Assembly (NCBI RefSeq): GCF_009720865.1
Contig: NZ_WNLA01000002.1
Coordinates: forward strand, 1 to 64,000
DNA: 64,000 nucleotides
Direction of reading: 5' to 3'
Source of the DNA: Pseudoduganella ginsengisoli
GTDB taxonomy: Bacteria > Pseudomonadota > Gammaproteobacteria > Burkholderiales > Burkholderiaceae_D
Below the pieces are notes generated by a model that was not told where the DNA came from, made no database searches, and saw only the letters and a program-made list of their open reading frames with translations. Below are positions 38,586-47,192 of this stretch, piece by piece (position 1 is the first letter of the stretch; each line of letters begins with the position of its first letter). The position numbers were made by a program, and so were the translations under genes.

Positions 38586-40454
38586 TTAGTGGACCGGCTG
38601 GCGCTGCGCTTCAATCAGCTGGCGCAGCGCTTCCGCCGGCATGGGTTTGCCCAGCAAATAACCCTGCGCATACGTGCAGCCGGCGCGGCGCAGCCATTCC
38701 AGCTGTTCGCGGCTTTCCACGCCTTCCGCCACCACGGCCAGCTGGAAGTCGCGCGCCAGTGAAATCACGGCGCTGACGATGGTCGTGCCGTCATTGGGCA
38801 GCGAACAGGTAAAGCTGCGGTTGATCTTCAGCTGGTTGATCGGGAACCGCTGCAGGTAAGCCAGCGATGAATAGCCGGTGCCGAAATCGTCAATCGACAG
38901 GCGGATGCCGTTATTGCGCGCATCGCGCATGAATTGCACGGCAGATTCCACATCTTCCATCAGCATGCTTTCCGTCAGTTCCAGTTCCAGCTGGGTCGCC
39001 GGCAAGCCGGTGGCGGCGAGCGTGCGCATCACCACGTCCAGGAAGCCTTTTTCACGCAGCTGCCGGGCCGACACGTTGACGGCAATGCTGGGCGGCGGCG
39101 TCCCCGCCTGTTCCGCCATGTGCACCCAGCGCGCCCCTTCCGCGCACGCCTGCAGCAACACCCATTCGCCCAGCGCCACGATCAGGCCGCTGTCTTCGGC
39201 CACGGGAATGAATTCAGCCGGCGAAATAAAGCCTTGTTCCGGATGGCGCCAGCGCATCAGCGCTTCCGCGCCCACCAGCTGTTCGGTGCCGCAATCGAAT
39301 TGCGGCTGGTAGTGGACTTCCAGCCCGCCCGCTTCCAGCGCGCGCCGCAGTTCGCGCTCCAGGCGGATGCGGCGCTGCGTGCGCAAGGTCATTTCCGGCA
39401 CATATTCGGCCAGCCGGTTGCGGCCGGTTTTTTTCGCGTGGTACAGGGCCGTATCGCCGGCCGTCACCAGTTCTTCGCGGGTGGCGGCATCGTCCGGATA
39501 CAGGCACAGGCCGACGCTGGCGGTGGCAAAGATATCGCTGCCTTCGATATTGAACGGCTTGCGCAGCGCTTCCGTCGCCCGCACGGCCAGCGCATGCGCC
39601 AAATCGCGCCGCACCGGCGACACCACCAGCGCAAATTCATCGCCGCCGATACGCGCCACCACGTCGCCGGGGCGCAGCAGCGCACTCAGCTCCGCCGCCA
39701 CCTTGCGCAGCAATTCATCGCCGGCATGGTGGCCGGCCGTATCGTTGACCACTTTGAAGTTGTCCAGGTCGACCAGCAGCAGCGCCGCGCTGCCGCCGGA
39801 CGTGGGCTGCTCCGCGAGCTTTTGTTCGAGGATGCGGTAATAGGCGCGGCGGTTCGGCAAACCAGTGACCAGGTCCGTATGCGCGAGGTTGTCGAGTTCA
39901 CGCTCGGCCTGCGCCACCCGGTCCCGCGTCTTGCGGACCAGTTGCCGCGCCACGAACAGCGCGCCGACCGCTGCCGCCAGCATCAGGCCGACATAGCGCA
40001 CCATCGTGTCGCGGATGCCATGCGTACTGTTGACCAGCACGACTTTGCCCAGCCGCGCATCCTTGTAGCCGATGTCCGACGTCACGCGCACTTCGTTAAA
40101 GCCTGCGTCGCCGGCCGGCGCCAGGTGTTGCGGCGCCGCATGGCCTTCCACGCTGTATTCGGAAAACAGCGCGCCATTGGCGTCATACACAGCCACCTGC
40201 AATAAATTCGGCGCGGAACGGAAGGCGCGCAGCATGTCGGCCGCGGCGTCGCGGTCGCGGAACATCAGCGAGGCGGAAATATTGTCGGCCACGATGGCGG
40301 CCTGCACGTGGCTTTCCGTGACCAGCGCCTGGCGCTGCGCCAGCAATTGGTAGACCAGCAAAATGCAGCACGCCACCACCACGGCGGCAGATGCGGCCAG
40401 CATCTGCCCCGCGCCCAGGATCGACGTCAACTGCAGGGCTTCCTTATTCTTCAC
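38586..40454 (-). CDS. membrane GGDEF-EAL protein with CHASE8-like sensor, YfiN-like
   Basis: A 622-residue cyclic-di-GMP enzyme. Two membrane helices (about 15-35 and 155-172) flank a periplasmic sensor domain with ADNISASLMFRDRDAAADML, typical of CHASE8/YfiN sensors. A HAMP-like linker leads to a GGDEF domain (about 185-350) with the intact motif ARIGGDEFAL. The EAL domain (about 360-615) has GAEALMRWRHP and IDDFGTGYSSLAYL. Both active sites look intact, so synthesis and breakdown are both possible. Its start overlaps the stop of the yfiR-like gene (ATGA at 40451-40454). By analogy with YfiBNR, the YfiR protein should repress it from the periplasm. Confidence 0.92.
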   Translation of the reverse strand: MKNKEALQLTSILGAGQMLAASAAVVVACCILLVYQLLAQRQALVTESHVQAAIVADNISASLMFRDRDAAADMLRAFRSAPNLLQVAVYDANGALFSEYSVEGHAAPQHLAPAGDAGFNEVRVTSDIGYKDARLGKVVLVNSTHGIRDTMVRYVGLMLAAAVGALFVARQLVRKTRDRVAQAERELDNLAHTDLVTGLPNRRAYYRILEQKLAEQPTSGGSAALLLVDLDNFKVVNDTAGHHAGDELLRKVAAELSALLRPGDVVARIGGDEFALVVSPVRRDLAHALAVRATEALRKPFNIEGSDIFATASVGLCLYPDDAATREELVTAGDTALYHAKKTGRNRLAEYVPEMTLRTQRRIRLERELRRALEAGGLEVHYQPQFDCGTEQLVGAEALMRWRHPEQGFISPAEFIPVAEDSGLIVALGEWVLLQACAEGARWVHMAEQAGTPPPSIAVNVSARQLREKGFLDVVMRTLAATGLPATQLELELTESMLMEDVESAVQFMRDARNNGIRLSIDDFGTGYSSLAYLQRFPINQLKINRSFTCSLPNDGTTIVSAVISLARDFQLAVVAEGVESREQLEWLRRAGCTYAQGYLLGKPMPAEALRQLIEAQRQPVH

Positions 40455-41014
40455 AGTACATTCCTCGCCAGCCGCAACAGGCGCGAGCTGAACTTCAATC
40501 CCATGCGCGCCGCCTCCCGCGTGTCGATGTCGAACCGGACATGCTCCTCCTCATCCACCAGCGTCACGGCGCCCGCATATTTGCCGGCAGCGCTGCCGTC
40601 CACGACAAACAGCGTGGCAACCGGATCCGGCGCACGTCCCGGCGCCGCTTCGACCGGCAGTACCGTGATGTCGCATACCTTTGGTCCAACAGCCACGTCG
40701 TACAGCGTCCACGGCCGCCCATTGACATGCTTGCCTTCCAGTTTGCGCAAGTTTTCCCATAATGCATGGGACGGCCTTGCGCACACGGCAAACGGCTTGT
40801 CCGGGCCTGCGGCCACCGGCCACGTGGTGAACAGCGCGATATTATAAATATACGCCGCCTTCAGCGCCCCGCCCTGAACCGGCGCCTGGGCGTGGCTTGC
40901 AGGCAACGTTATGCCGCTGAACGCGCTTGCCAGCGCCAGCCAGCCCGCCACGCGCCACACGCCTGCTGCGCACGGGCGCGGCGGGTGCATGGCGTGGCGG
41001 ATGGCAGCCATCAT
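40451..41014 (-). CDS. YfiR-like periplasmic protein
   Basis: A 187-residue secreted protein. A long signal sequence ends near SHA (about residue 42). The mature part has the YfiR pattern KAAYIYNIALFTTWP, the pair CARPS...KVCDITVLPV with two cysteines, and LFVVDGS. In Pseudomonas, YfiR binds the periplasmic domain of the YfiN cyclase and holds it off. Four-base overlaps with both neighbours make it the middle gene of a strictly coupled operon: TonB receptor, YfiR, GGDEF-EAL. Confidence 0.88.
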   Translation of the reverse strand: MMAAIRHAMHPPRPCAAGVWRVAGWLALASAFSGITLPASHAQAPVQGGALKAAYIYNIALFTTWPVAAGPDKPFAVCARPSHALWENLRKLEGKHVNGRPWTLYDVAVGPKVCDITVLPVEAAPGRAPDPVATLFVVDGSAAGKYAGAVTLVDEEEHVRFDIDTREAARMGLKFSSRLLRLARNVL

Positions 41015-43050
41015 TTAAATCCTCCCACCAGCTTCACCGCCAGCGTGCGGCTCTGGCGCGCCAGCGCTTCCTGGCGGAATGCGGGGCCGGCCGGGTCCGC
41101 ATAGCGGGCGTCGAGCACGTTATACACGCTCAATGACAAATCCGCGTTCGGCATCAGGCGGATCGCCCCCAGCGTCGCGTTGGCCACGCAATAGCCGCCC
41201 ACCATGGCGTTTTCCGTGCGGCGCGCCGACATGCACTGCACTTCGCCCGCCAGCCGCGCGCGGAAGCCCAGCACGGGCATGGCGGCATTGAGCTTGAACA
41301 GCCGCCGTGGCGCGTCAATCGGCATGCCGCCGGCGTTTTCCGCCACGTGCTGCCAGGCGCCGCTGGCGCGCAGGCGCACGTCATTGCCCAGCTGGCGCTC
41401 GAACGACAGTTCCGCGCCGTTGGCGGTGGCGCGGGCCACGTTCAGGAATTGCAGCATGCCGTCGGCCAGCGTTTGCTGCCCGATCAAATCGCGCGTGTTA
41501 TAGCGGTACAGCGACAGGCGGGCAAACCCAGGGGCGGCGTAGCGGTGCTCCAGGATCAGTTCGCGGGTGGAAATGTGTTCGGCTTGCAAGGCTGGATTGG
41601 CCAGCTGCCCGCCTTCGCCGGGGAAGGTGTAATACAGTTCGTAGGCGTTCGGCGCCCGGTAGGCGGTGCCGTAAATCAGCTTGGCCGTGTCCAGCGCGCT
41701 GGCATGCCAGATCAGCGCGACGCGCGGGTTGACGTTGGAGCCGGTGGTATCGTCCCAGTCATAGCGCAAGCCGGCATTGAGGATCCAGCCGGGCGCCAGC
41801 CGCACTTCATCTTCGGCAAACAGGCCGGCCCGCGCATCGGCGCGGTGGTCGTCCAGCTGCGACACATATGGCAGCCGGTAATTGAACTGGTCGCGCCGGC
41901 GGTTGCGCTGCGCGTCGGCGCCTACGACGATTTTCTGCGACGGCAAGCCGGTCCACGTCAGCTGGGCGCCGGCGCCATACCAGGCGCCATGGTCGCCATC
42001 GCCGTTGAGCTGCGGCAGGCCCGCATCATCCGGATAGCTGCCGATACTGAAATAATCCGCGCGGCTCCAGTACGCCTGCGCCGACATCGCCAGGCCCGCC
42101 GCCAGTTCCGCGCTGTAGCCGGCCCGCACGGAGCCCTGTGTATCGCGCGTGTAGTTGGGCAAATTGAAGATGGCGCCAAATGAACCGGTCGGCACGCCTT
42201 TTGTACGGGAAACATAGGCGGCCGACAGGGTCCAGCCGCCATAGGTCCCCTTCGCATAGAGACTGTGGCTGCGGTCATAATCCAGGCCGCGCGCGATACC
42301 GCGGTTCTGGTCCGGCGTATCAAATTCAGGGAAATACAAGTCTTCGCCGCGCCGCGTGTAGGCGCTGGCCGACAACAGCAGGTCGGCGCCGTTTTGTCCA
42401 TGCCAGCCATGGGTGGCGCGGGCGCGCTTTTCGCCAAAGCTGGCCACCGCCACCGATGCCTGCGTGGATCCCACGCTGCTGCCGCTGCGCGTAATCACGT
42501 TAATCACGCCAAACAGCGCATTGGCGCCGTAGACTGCGGAACCCGGCCCCGGCACATATTCAATACGCTGCACCAGGTCCATATCGAGCATGCCGTCAGT
42601 GCCGATCATCGCCTGGTCATACACGGAATCATTGGTGCGCATGCCATCGATCAGCAGCAGGAAACGGCTGTCGTAATCGCCGGGACGCAGGAAACCCCGG
42701 GCGCCCAGGTAGGCATAATTGCGGTCGCTGGTCACATACAGTCCTGGCAGCGACGCCAGCGCATCGCCCAGCGTGCGCCAGCCATGGTCGCGGATATCCT
42801 GCGCAGTCACCACGACCACGGCAGCCGGCGCATCGGCAATCGCCTGGGCAAAGCGCGATGCCGACGTGACAACCTGCAATTCCAGTAATTGTTCCAGTGG
42901 CAGCACGGCCAGTTCATCACTGCCGCTGTCCGGGCTGATTTTTTGCGGAGGAATGGGATTGGCTGCAGCGCAGGACGCGACCGCGCCTGCGGCAAAGGCG
43001 AGCATCAGCTGACTGGCTCGCAATATATGCAACCTCGTGACCATAACCAT
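41011..43050 (-). CDS. TonB-dependent outer-membrane receptor of the YfiR/GGDEF operon
   Basis: A 679-residue receptor. A signal peptide (cleavage near CAAANP) is followed by a plug domain with SRFAQAIADAPAAVVVVTAQ, LPGLYVTSDRNYAYLGARGF and VINVITRSG. The beta-barrel ends in VGGFK, with a terminal aromatic. ATG 43050 was chosen; ATG 43044 is an alternative, and an upstream in-frame extension lacks a signal. It overlaps the yfiR-like gene by ATGA at 41011-41014. The ligand is unknown. The arrangement suggests that import of a substrate, or occupancy of the receptor, is linked to cyclic-di-GMP output. Confidence 0.88.
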   Translation of the reverse strand: MVMVTRLHILRASQLMLAFAAGAVASCAAANPIPPQKISPDSGSDELAVLPLEQLLELQVVTSASRFAQAIADAPAAVVVVTAQDIRDHGWRTLGDALASLPGLYVTSDRNYAYLGARGFLRPGDYDSRFLLLIDGMRTNDSVYDQAMIGTDGMLDMDLVQRIEYVPGPGSAVYGANALFGVINVITRSGSSVGSTQASVAVASFGEKRARATHGWHGQNGADLLLSASAYTRRGEDLYFPEFDTPDQNRGIARGLDYDRSHSLYAKGTYGGWTLSAAYVSRTKGVPTGSFGAIFNLPNYTRDTQGSVRAGYSAELAAGLAMSAQAYWSRADYFSIGSYPDDAGLPQLNGDGDHGAWYGAGAQLTWTGLPSQKIVVGADAQRNRRRDQFNYRLPYVSQLDDHRADARAGLFAEDEVRLAPGWILNAGLRYDWDDTTGSNVNPRVALIWHASALDTAKLIYGTAYRAPNAYELYYTFPGEGGQLANPALQAEHISTRELILEHRYAAPGFARLSLYRYNTRDLIGQQTLADGMLQFLNVARATANGAELSFERQLGNDVRLRASGAWQHVAENAGGMPIDAPRRLFKLNAAMPVLGFRARLAGEVQCMSARRTENAMVGGYCVANATLGAIRLMPNADLSLSVYNVLDARYADPAGPAFRQEALARQSRTLAVKLVGGFK

Positions 43051-43285
43051 TCTTTCAGGGTTTGCGGAAAGCTGGCGGCCCTGCGATGAGCCCGAATGGA
43101 CGCATTGGAAGCGCCCATCAAGTGGCGTCGCACCGGCGGCCGGGCTGCAGGCCAGACCGCCGCAAGCGAAGTGCATGTTACACGGGAATGCGTGAAGATG
43201 GGGTCAAGTGTTGCTTAGAAGCATCCAGAACGTGGTATGGATGTTGCAAAGATGCATTTTTGATGAATATATGCTAGGGGCAATA

Positions 43286-43738
43286 TCAAGAACGGTTGGC
43301 TTGCTGGGCCCAGTTCATGATGTTGCGCGCATCCATCGCGCCAGGCTGGCGCGCGACCTCGCGTCCGCCTTTGAACAGCGCCAGCGTGGGTATGCTGCGG
43401 ATGTTATAACGGGCCGCCAGGTCTTGCGCTTCTTCCGTATTGACTTTGACGACGCGGTACATGGGTTCCAGGCCCATGGCAGCCTGCTCAAAGAATGGCG
43501 CCATCTGGCGGCATGGACCGCACCACGGGGCCCAGAAATCCACCAGCACGGGCAAGTCGCTGCGGCTGATGTGCTTGTCAAAGCGGGCACTGCTCAAGTC
43601 CACCGGTTTGCCGGCAAACAATTCGCGATGGCAGGCGCCGCATGTCGGCGTATGGGTCAGCTTGACGGCGGGGACGCGGTTGACGGCGTCGCAGTGGGGG
43701 CAAACGATGTGCAGGTTTTCCGGGACTTGGGGTTCCAT
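43286..43738 (-). CDS. trxC: thioredoxin 2 (TrxC)
   Basis: A 150-residue thioredoxin with the TrxC-type N-terminal zinc ribbon: Cys13-x2-Cys16 (VCPHCDAVN) and Cys33-x2-Cys36 (TCGACH). The thioredoxin domain has WAPWCGPCRQMAPF with the redox pair Cys73/Cys76, and IRSIPTLALFKGG with the cis-proline. It is a cytoplasmic disulfide reductase, usually induced by oxidative stress. A perfect 7-bp inverted repeat lies directly upstream of the start. Confidence 0.96.
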   Translation of the reverse strand: MEPQVPENLHIVCPHCDAVNRVPAVKLTHTPTCGACHRELFAGKPVDLSSARFDKHISRSDLPVLVDFWAPWCGPCRQMAPFFEQAAMGLEPMYRVVKVNTEEAQDLAARYNIRSIPTLALFKGGREVARQPGAMDARNIMNWAQQANRS

Positions 43739-43754
43739 GGTGAATCATTCTTGT

Positions 43755-43780
43755 TGTTACAAAGTGACGCCAATGTAACA
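43755..43780 (-). promoter_or_regulatory. inverted repeat upstream of trxC
   Basis: TGTTACA (43755-43761) and TGTAACA (43774-43780) are perfect inverted repeats with a 12-base spacer, 17 bases upstream of the trxC start. It could be a regulator site or a 5' leader hairpin. It does not fit the OxyR consensus. Confidence 0.35.
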
Positions 43781-43791
43781 GAAACCCGCGA

Positions 43792-44040
43792 TCAGCAGCG
43801 CTGGCCTGCCTCGTCATTTTTCATGATGCCACGGATATTCGTGGCGGCCAGGCAGCCATTCAACGCAATCAGCGCCCACGCACTATCTTGCCAGCCCCAC
43901 GCGATCCACAGTGCATTACTGGCCAGGAACACCCAGAAACCGGCCTTGCGGCGCGGGGCCCTGGTTGACGCCACCAGCCATGCCGCCAGCAACGATGCCC
44001 CCATTGCCGGCCATTGCAGCCACTCCAGCCATTCCGCCAT
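43792..44040 (-). CDS. small hypothetical membrane protein (82 aa)
   Basis: An 82-residue protein with three short hydrophobic segments (about 8-25, 34-50 and 54-70). It contains Trp-rich blocks WLEWLQW and NALWIAWGWQD. The size and pattern resemble SemiSWEET/PnuC-like small transporters, but the similarity is too weak to call. A 43-base gap separates it from the DUF6622-like gene upstream in the same direction. Confidence 0.6.
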   Translation of the reverse strand: MAEWLEWLQWPAMGASLLAAWLVASTRAPRRKAGFWVFLASNALWIAWGWQDSAWALIALNGCLAATNIRGIMKNDEAGQRC

Positions 44041-44083
44041 CGCGCCTCCTTTATCCGGAACGCCAGTCTAGCGGTTTGTACGG

Positions 44084-44599
44084 TCATGCAGCGCGCACCA
44101 TCGGGGCAGCGGCGCCACGGCAGGCGGCCATGCAGCGCAGCAGGCGGCCATTGAACACGCCGTTGCACAGGCCAAACAGGGCGCACGCCGTCATGGCAAA
44201 GCTGGTGTTGTGCGCCAGCGCCGGGTTCATGCCCATGGCGGCGCCCACCACGTATTTACCGGCAAACACGGCCATCATCAAGGCCAGCGGCGTCCAGCTG
44301 CCGCGCAATTGCACGGTGCGAGCATTGTGGTCCACGGCAGCCACCTGGCCATCCGAAAAACGCCACGCCAGCGCGGCGCCAACCGCCATGGCAGCGAACC
44401 ACACGGCGGCCAGCAGCGCGCCGCCGTCAAAGCGCCCCATGATGCTGTTCAACGCCAGCGCCAGCATCACGGCCGGCATGATGAACAGGCTGCGGTACGT
44501 AACGGTGCGGGTGCGGCTCGCCGCTACGCCGCGTACTACCAGGAAACCCAGGATGGCCCAAACATAAACAGGGGTGTGGCTGACGATTTGCTGCAGCAT
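44084..44599 (-). CDS. DUF6622-like membrane protein
   Basis: A 171-residue integral membrane protein with about five helices. The N-terminus VYVWAILGFLVVRGVAASR and the segment RTVQLRGSWTPLALMM are typical of a family of unknown function (I place it in DUF6622 with moderate certainty). The C-terminus contains a small cysteine-rich stretch (CALFGLCNG, RCMAACRG). It is divergent from the S10 peptidase gene. Confidence 0.68.
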   Translation of the reverse strand: MLQQIVSHTPVYVWAILGFLVVRGVAASRTRTVTYRSLFIMPAVMLALALNSIMGRFDGGALLAAVWFAAMAVGAALAWRFSDGQVAAVDHNARTVQLRGSWTPLALMMAVFAGKYVVGAAMGMNPALAHNTSFAMTACALFGLCNGVFNGRLLRCMAACRGAAAPMVRAA

Positions 44600-44742
44600 G
44601 GTGTGCTCCGTATGTAGTTGGTTGCGATGGGTGTACTTTGCCTGCGGCAGCGTCCGGCCACCACCGCGATGCGACGAAACCGGGAAAAACGGGAGCGAAA
44701 CCAGTTAGCCGGGCACTGCGGCAAAATGTATCGGGTTTGTAA

Positions 44743-44791
44743 ATTGGAAACCTATCCAATTTCTGTTGTGAAATACTACGTGGCTTCACAA
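44743..44791 (+). promoter_or_regulatory. two inverted repeats before the S10 peptidase gene
   Basis: ATTGGA, 6 bases, TCCAAT (44743-44760) is followed by TTGTGAA, 12 bases, TTCACAA (44766-44791). The second ends just before the GAGGAG ribosome site, so it could be an operator or a leader hairpin that affects translation. Confidence 0.4.
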
Positions 44792-44808
44792 CGAGGAGCC
44801 GCTTGTCC

Positions 44809-46368
44809 ATGAAACTGATTGCCCGTCTCGCCCCTGTCCTCCCTGTCCTCCCGGTCCTGTTAATGGCGTTATCCACTGCCTACGCCGAGCAAGCCCCGGA
44901 AACCAAGCCTGACACCAAGGCAGAAGCCAAACCCGCCGCGCCGGCGCAATTCGAACGGGTGCTGAAAGCGGAATCGGCTGTCACGAAAACCGGCCAGGTC
45001 ACCATCAAGGGCAAGGCGGTGCCCTATAAAGTCACGGCCGGTACGCAGCCTGTGTGGGACAAGGATGGCAAAGTCATCGCGTCGCTGTTTTACACGTATT
45101 ACCAGCGCAGCGACGTGGCGGACAAGGCGCGGCGCCCGCTGGTGCTGTCTTTCAATGGCGGTCCCGGCTCGGCTTCCGTGTGGATGCACGTGGCTTACAC
45201 GGGCCCGAAAATGCTGAACATCGATGACGAAGGCTATCCGCTGCAGCCCTATGGCGTGCGTGACAATCCGCACTCGATCCTCGACGTGGCCGACATTATT
45301 TTCATTGACCCGGTCAACACGGGCTTTTCCCGCATCCTGGATCCGAAAGCAGACCGCGCCACATTCTTTGGCGTGAATGCCGACGTGTCTTATCTCGCGG
45401 AATGGCTGGACACGTTTGTATCGCGTGAAGGCCGCTGGACCTCGCCCAAATATTTGATTGGCGAAAGCTATGGCACCACGCGCGTGGCCGGCCTGGCGCT
45501 GGAATTGCAAAATGCACACTGGATGTACTTGAATGGCGTGATCCTCGTTTCACCAACCGAACTGGGCTTGAAGCGCGACGGCATCGTTGGCGACGCGCTG
45601 AATTTGCCCTACTACACGGCCACCGCGTGGTACCAGAAAAAATTGCCAGCCGATTTGCAGGCCAGGGATTTGAAGGAGGTGTTGCCGGAAGCGGAAGCGT
45701 TTACTGTCGATGAATTGATCCCCGCGCTGGCCAAAGGCGGCTTCCTCGATGCGCAAAGGAAAGCGCAAATTGCCGCGAAAATCGCACGCTATGCGGGCAT
45801 CAGTGAAAAAGCCGTGCTGCAGCATAACCTCGTGGTGCCGACGGAATTCTTCTGGAAGGAATTGCTGCGCGACGAGGGTTATACGGTGGGCCGCCTCGAT
45901 TCCCGCTACAAGGGCATCGATAAAACCGACGCCGGCAATACAGTCGACTACAACGCGGAATTGACGTCGTGGCTGCATTCGTTCACGCCGGCCATCAACC
46001 ATTACTTGCGCGACGTATTGCAATACAAGACGGACATCAAGTACAACGTGTTCGGTTCGGTGCACCCGTGGGACAATAAAAACGATACCACCGGTGAAAA
46101 CTTGCGCAAGGCCATGGCCATGAACCCGTTCATGAAAGTCATGGTGCAGTCGGGCTATTACGATGGCGCCACCACGTATTTCGATGCGAAATACACGATG
46201 TGGCAACTGGACCCCAGCGGCAAGCTGCGCGACCGCCTGCGCTTTGAAGGCTACCGCAGCGGCCACATGATGTACCTGCGCTCGGAAGACCTGGCCAAGT
46301 CCACGGATGATTTGCGCGACTTTATCCGCTCGACCTTGCCAGCGGCCAACCAAGCTGCCAAATATTGA
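44809..46368 (+). CDS. secreted S10-family serine carboxypeptidase
   Basis: A 519-residue secreted peptidase. The signal peptide (cleavage near AYA, residue about 26) is followed by a Lys/Pro/Ala-rich linker. The S10 fold shows SFNGGPGSASVWMH (oxyanion region), LIGESYGTTR with nucleophile Ser220, the acid region VQSGYYDGATTYFDA, and GYRSGHMMYL with the catalytic histidine. It should remove C-terminal residues from peptides in the periplasm or outside. ATG 44809 is preferred; TTG 44803 is closer to the GAGGAG site and is possible. A strong terminator follows. Confidence 0.92.
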   Translation: MKLIARLAPVLPVLPVLLMALSTAYAEQAPETKPDTKAEAKPAAPAQFERVLKAESAVTKTGQVTIKGKAVPYKVTAGTQPVWDKDGKVIASLFYTYYQRSDVADKARRPLVLSFNGGPGSASVWMHVAYTGPKMLNIDDEGYPLQPYGVRDNPHSILDVADIIFIDPVNTGFSRILDPKADRATFFGVNADVSYLAEWLDTFVSREGRWTSPKYLIGESYGTTRVAGLALELQNAHWMYLNGVILVSPTELGLKRDGIVGDALNLPYYTATAWYQKKLPADLQARDLKEVLPEAEAFTVDELIPALAKGGFLDAQRKAQIAAKIARYAGISEKAVLQHNLVVPTEFFWKELLRDEGYTVGRLDSRYKGIDKTDAGNTVDYNAELTSWLHSFTPAINHYLRDVLQYKTDIKYNVFGSVHPWDNKNDTTGENLRKAMAMNPFMKVMVQSGYYDGATTYFDAKYTMWQLDPSGKLRDRLRFEGYRSGHMMYLRSEDLAKSTDDLRDFIRSTLPAANQAAKY

Positions 46369-46376
46369 CTGCCGTA

Positions 46377-46404
46377 GGGCCGCCGCAACGGCGGCCCTTA
46401 TTTT
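46377..46404 (+). terminator. intrinsic terminator after the S10 peptidase gene
   Basis: GGGCCGCCG and CGGCGGCCC form a perfect 9-bp stem with loop CAA (46377-46397), followed by TTATTTT. Confidence 0.85.
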
Positions 46405-46442
46405 CGGCTCAAAATTACTTAATTTGCATGCCTTTCATGTAA

Positions 46443-46476
46443 GATTGTTGCCGCTCATTGTTGAGCAGCAACAATC
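46443..46476 (+). promoter_or_regulatory. long leader hairpin before the gene at 46488
   Basis: GATTGTTGC/GCAACAATC (9 bp) encloses GCTCA/TGAGC (5 bp) with loop TTGT and a single C-A mismatch between the stems. It ends directly at the AGGA ribosome site (46477-46480). No T tract follows, so it looks like a translation-control hairpin or an operator rather than a terminator. Confidence 0.45.
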
Positions 46477-46487
46477 AGGAATGGAAT

Positions 46488-47192
46488 ATGCACGCGGAAT
46501 TACCCAAAAAAGGCGCACTGGCGTCGTTCAAAGCATTTACTGCCGAATACACGATGATCGTCATCAGTATTCTCACGGCGCTGGGGCTGGAGCATGCCGC
46601 GACCAGCTGGCACCACAAGCATCAGGCGCACCAGGCTGCTGCGCGCATTGAGGCCGAAGTAGCCGGCACGTTGAAGGAATTGAGGGAAGCGATTGATGGA
46701 AATGAGCCAGAGCTGAAAAAATATGCGGCCCTGAAAGAGTATGTACACGGGATTCTGGAAGAGTCCGAGAGCAAAACCGGCCAGGCCAAGACTGACTATG
46801 AGCAGGCAACAAAGGTGCAATTGCAGCAGCGGTTGGACGCCGACATGACCATCAAGTTGTCCTTCCCGACGTTCCGGCACGAAGCGTGGGACGTTGCCGT
46901 GGCCAGCCAAGCAGCCAGCTGGATGGAAGCAGACGAATTGCATCGCTATTCCGGGATTTACGCCCACCAGCGCGAAAGCAATGCGATGATTGCCCAGAGC
47001 ATCACCATGGTCAACGGGCCCACCATCATCGGCGCGCTGCCGCGCCTGCAGCTGAAAGGAAAATCGTTCGATGAGCGTAACCGCGAGGTGTACCAGTTGA
47101 TCGTTGATTACTCTTCGCAACTGCGCATGGTGCAAAGCAACTTGAAATCGTTGGAAGCGACGATCAAGGAAGCCAATGCGGCGAAGGCATGA
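46488..47192 (+). CDS. hypothetical membrane-anchored coiled-coil protein
   Basis: A 234-residue protein with one hydrophobic segment near the N-terminus (YTMIVISILTALGLEHAA, about 21-38). A long helical region rich in Glu/Lys/Gln follows, including AARIEAEVAGTLKELREAI. A second coiled coil closes the chain (SNLKSLEATIKEANAAK). The family is not recognised. The start ATG follows AGGA and a strong leader hairpin. The stop overlaps the next start (ATGA at 47189-47192), so it is coupled to the DUF4431-like gene. Confidence 0.7.
   Translation: MHAELPKKGALASFKAFTAEYTMIVISILTALGLEHAATSWHHKHQAHQAAARIEAEVAGTLKELREAIDGNEPELKKYAALKEYVHGILEESESKTGQAKTDYEQATKVQLQQRLDADMTIKLSFPTFRHEAWDVAVASQAASWMEADELHRYSGIYAHQRESNAMIAQSITMVNGPTIIGALPRLQLKGKSFDERNREVYQLIVDYSSQLRMVQSNLKSLEATIKEANAAKA

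Noticed and set aside
38518..38589. 23-codon open frame after the malonate decarboxylase gene as a remnant of mdcG
   Set aside because: The peptide has no resemblance to MdcG, and it overlaps the end of the GGDEF-EAL gene.
44766..44791. CRP/FNR-type site TGTGA...TCACA before the S10 peptidase gene
   Set aside because: The spacer is 14 bases between half-sites instead of 6, so it does not fit CRP.
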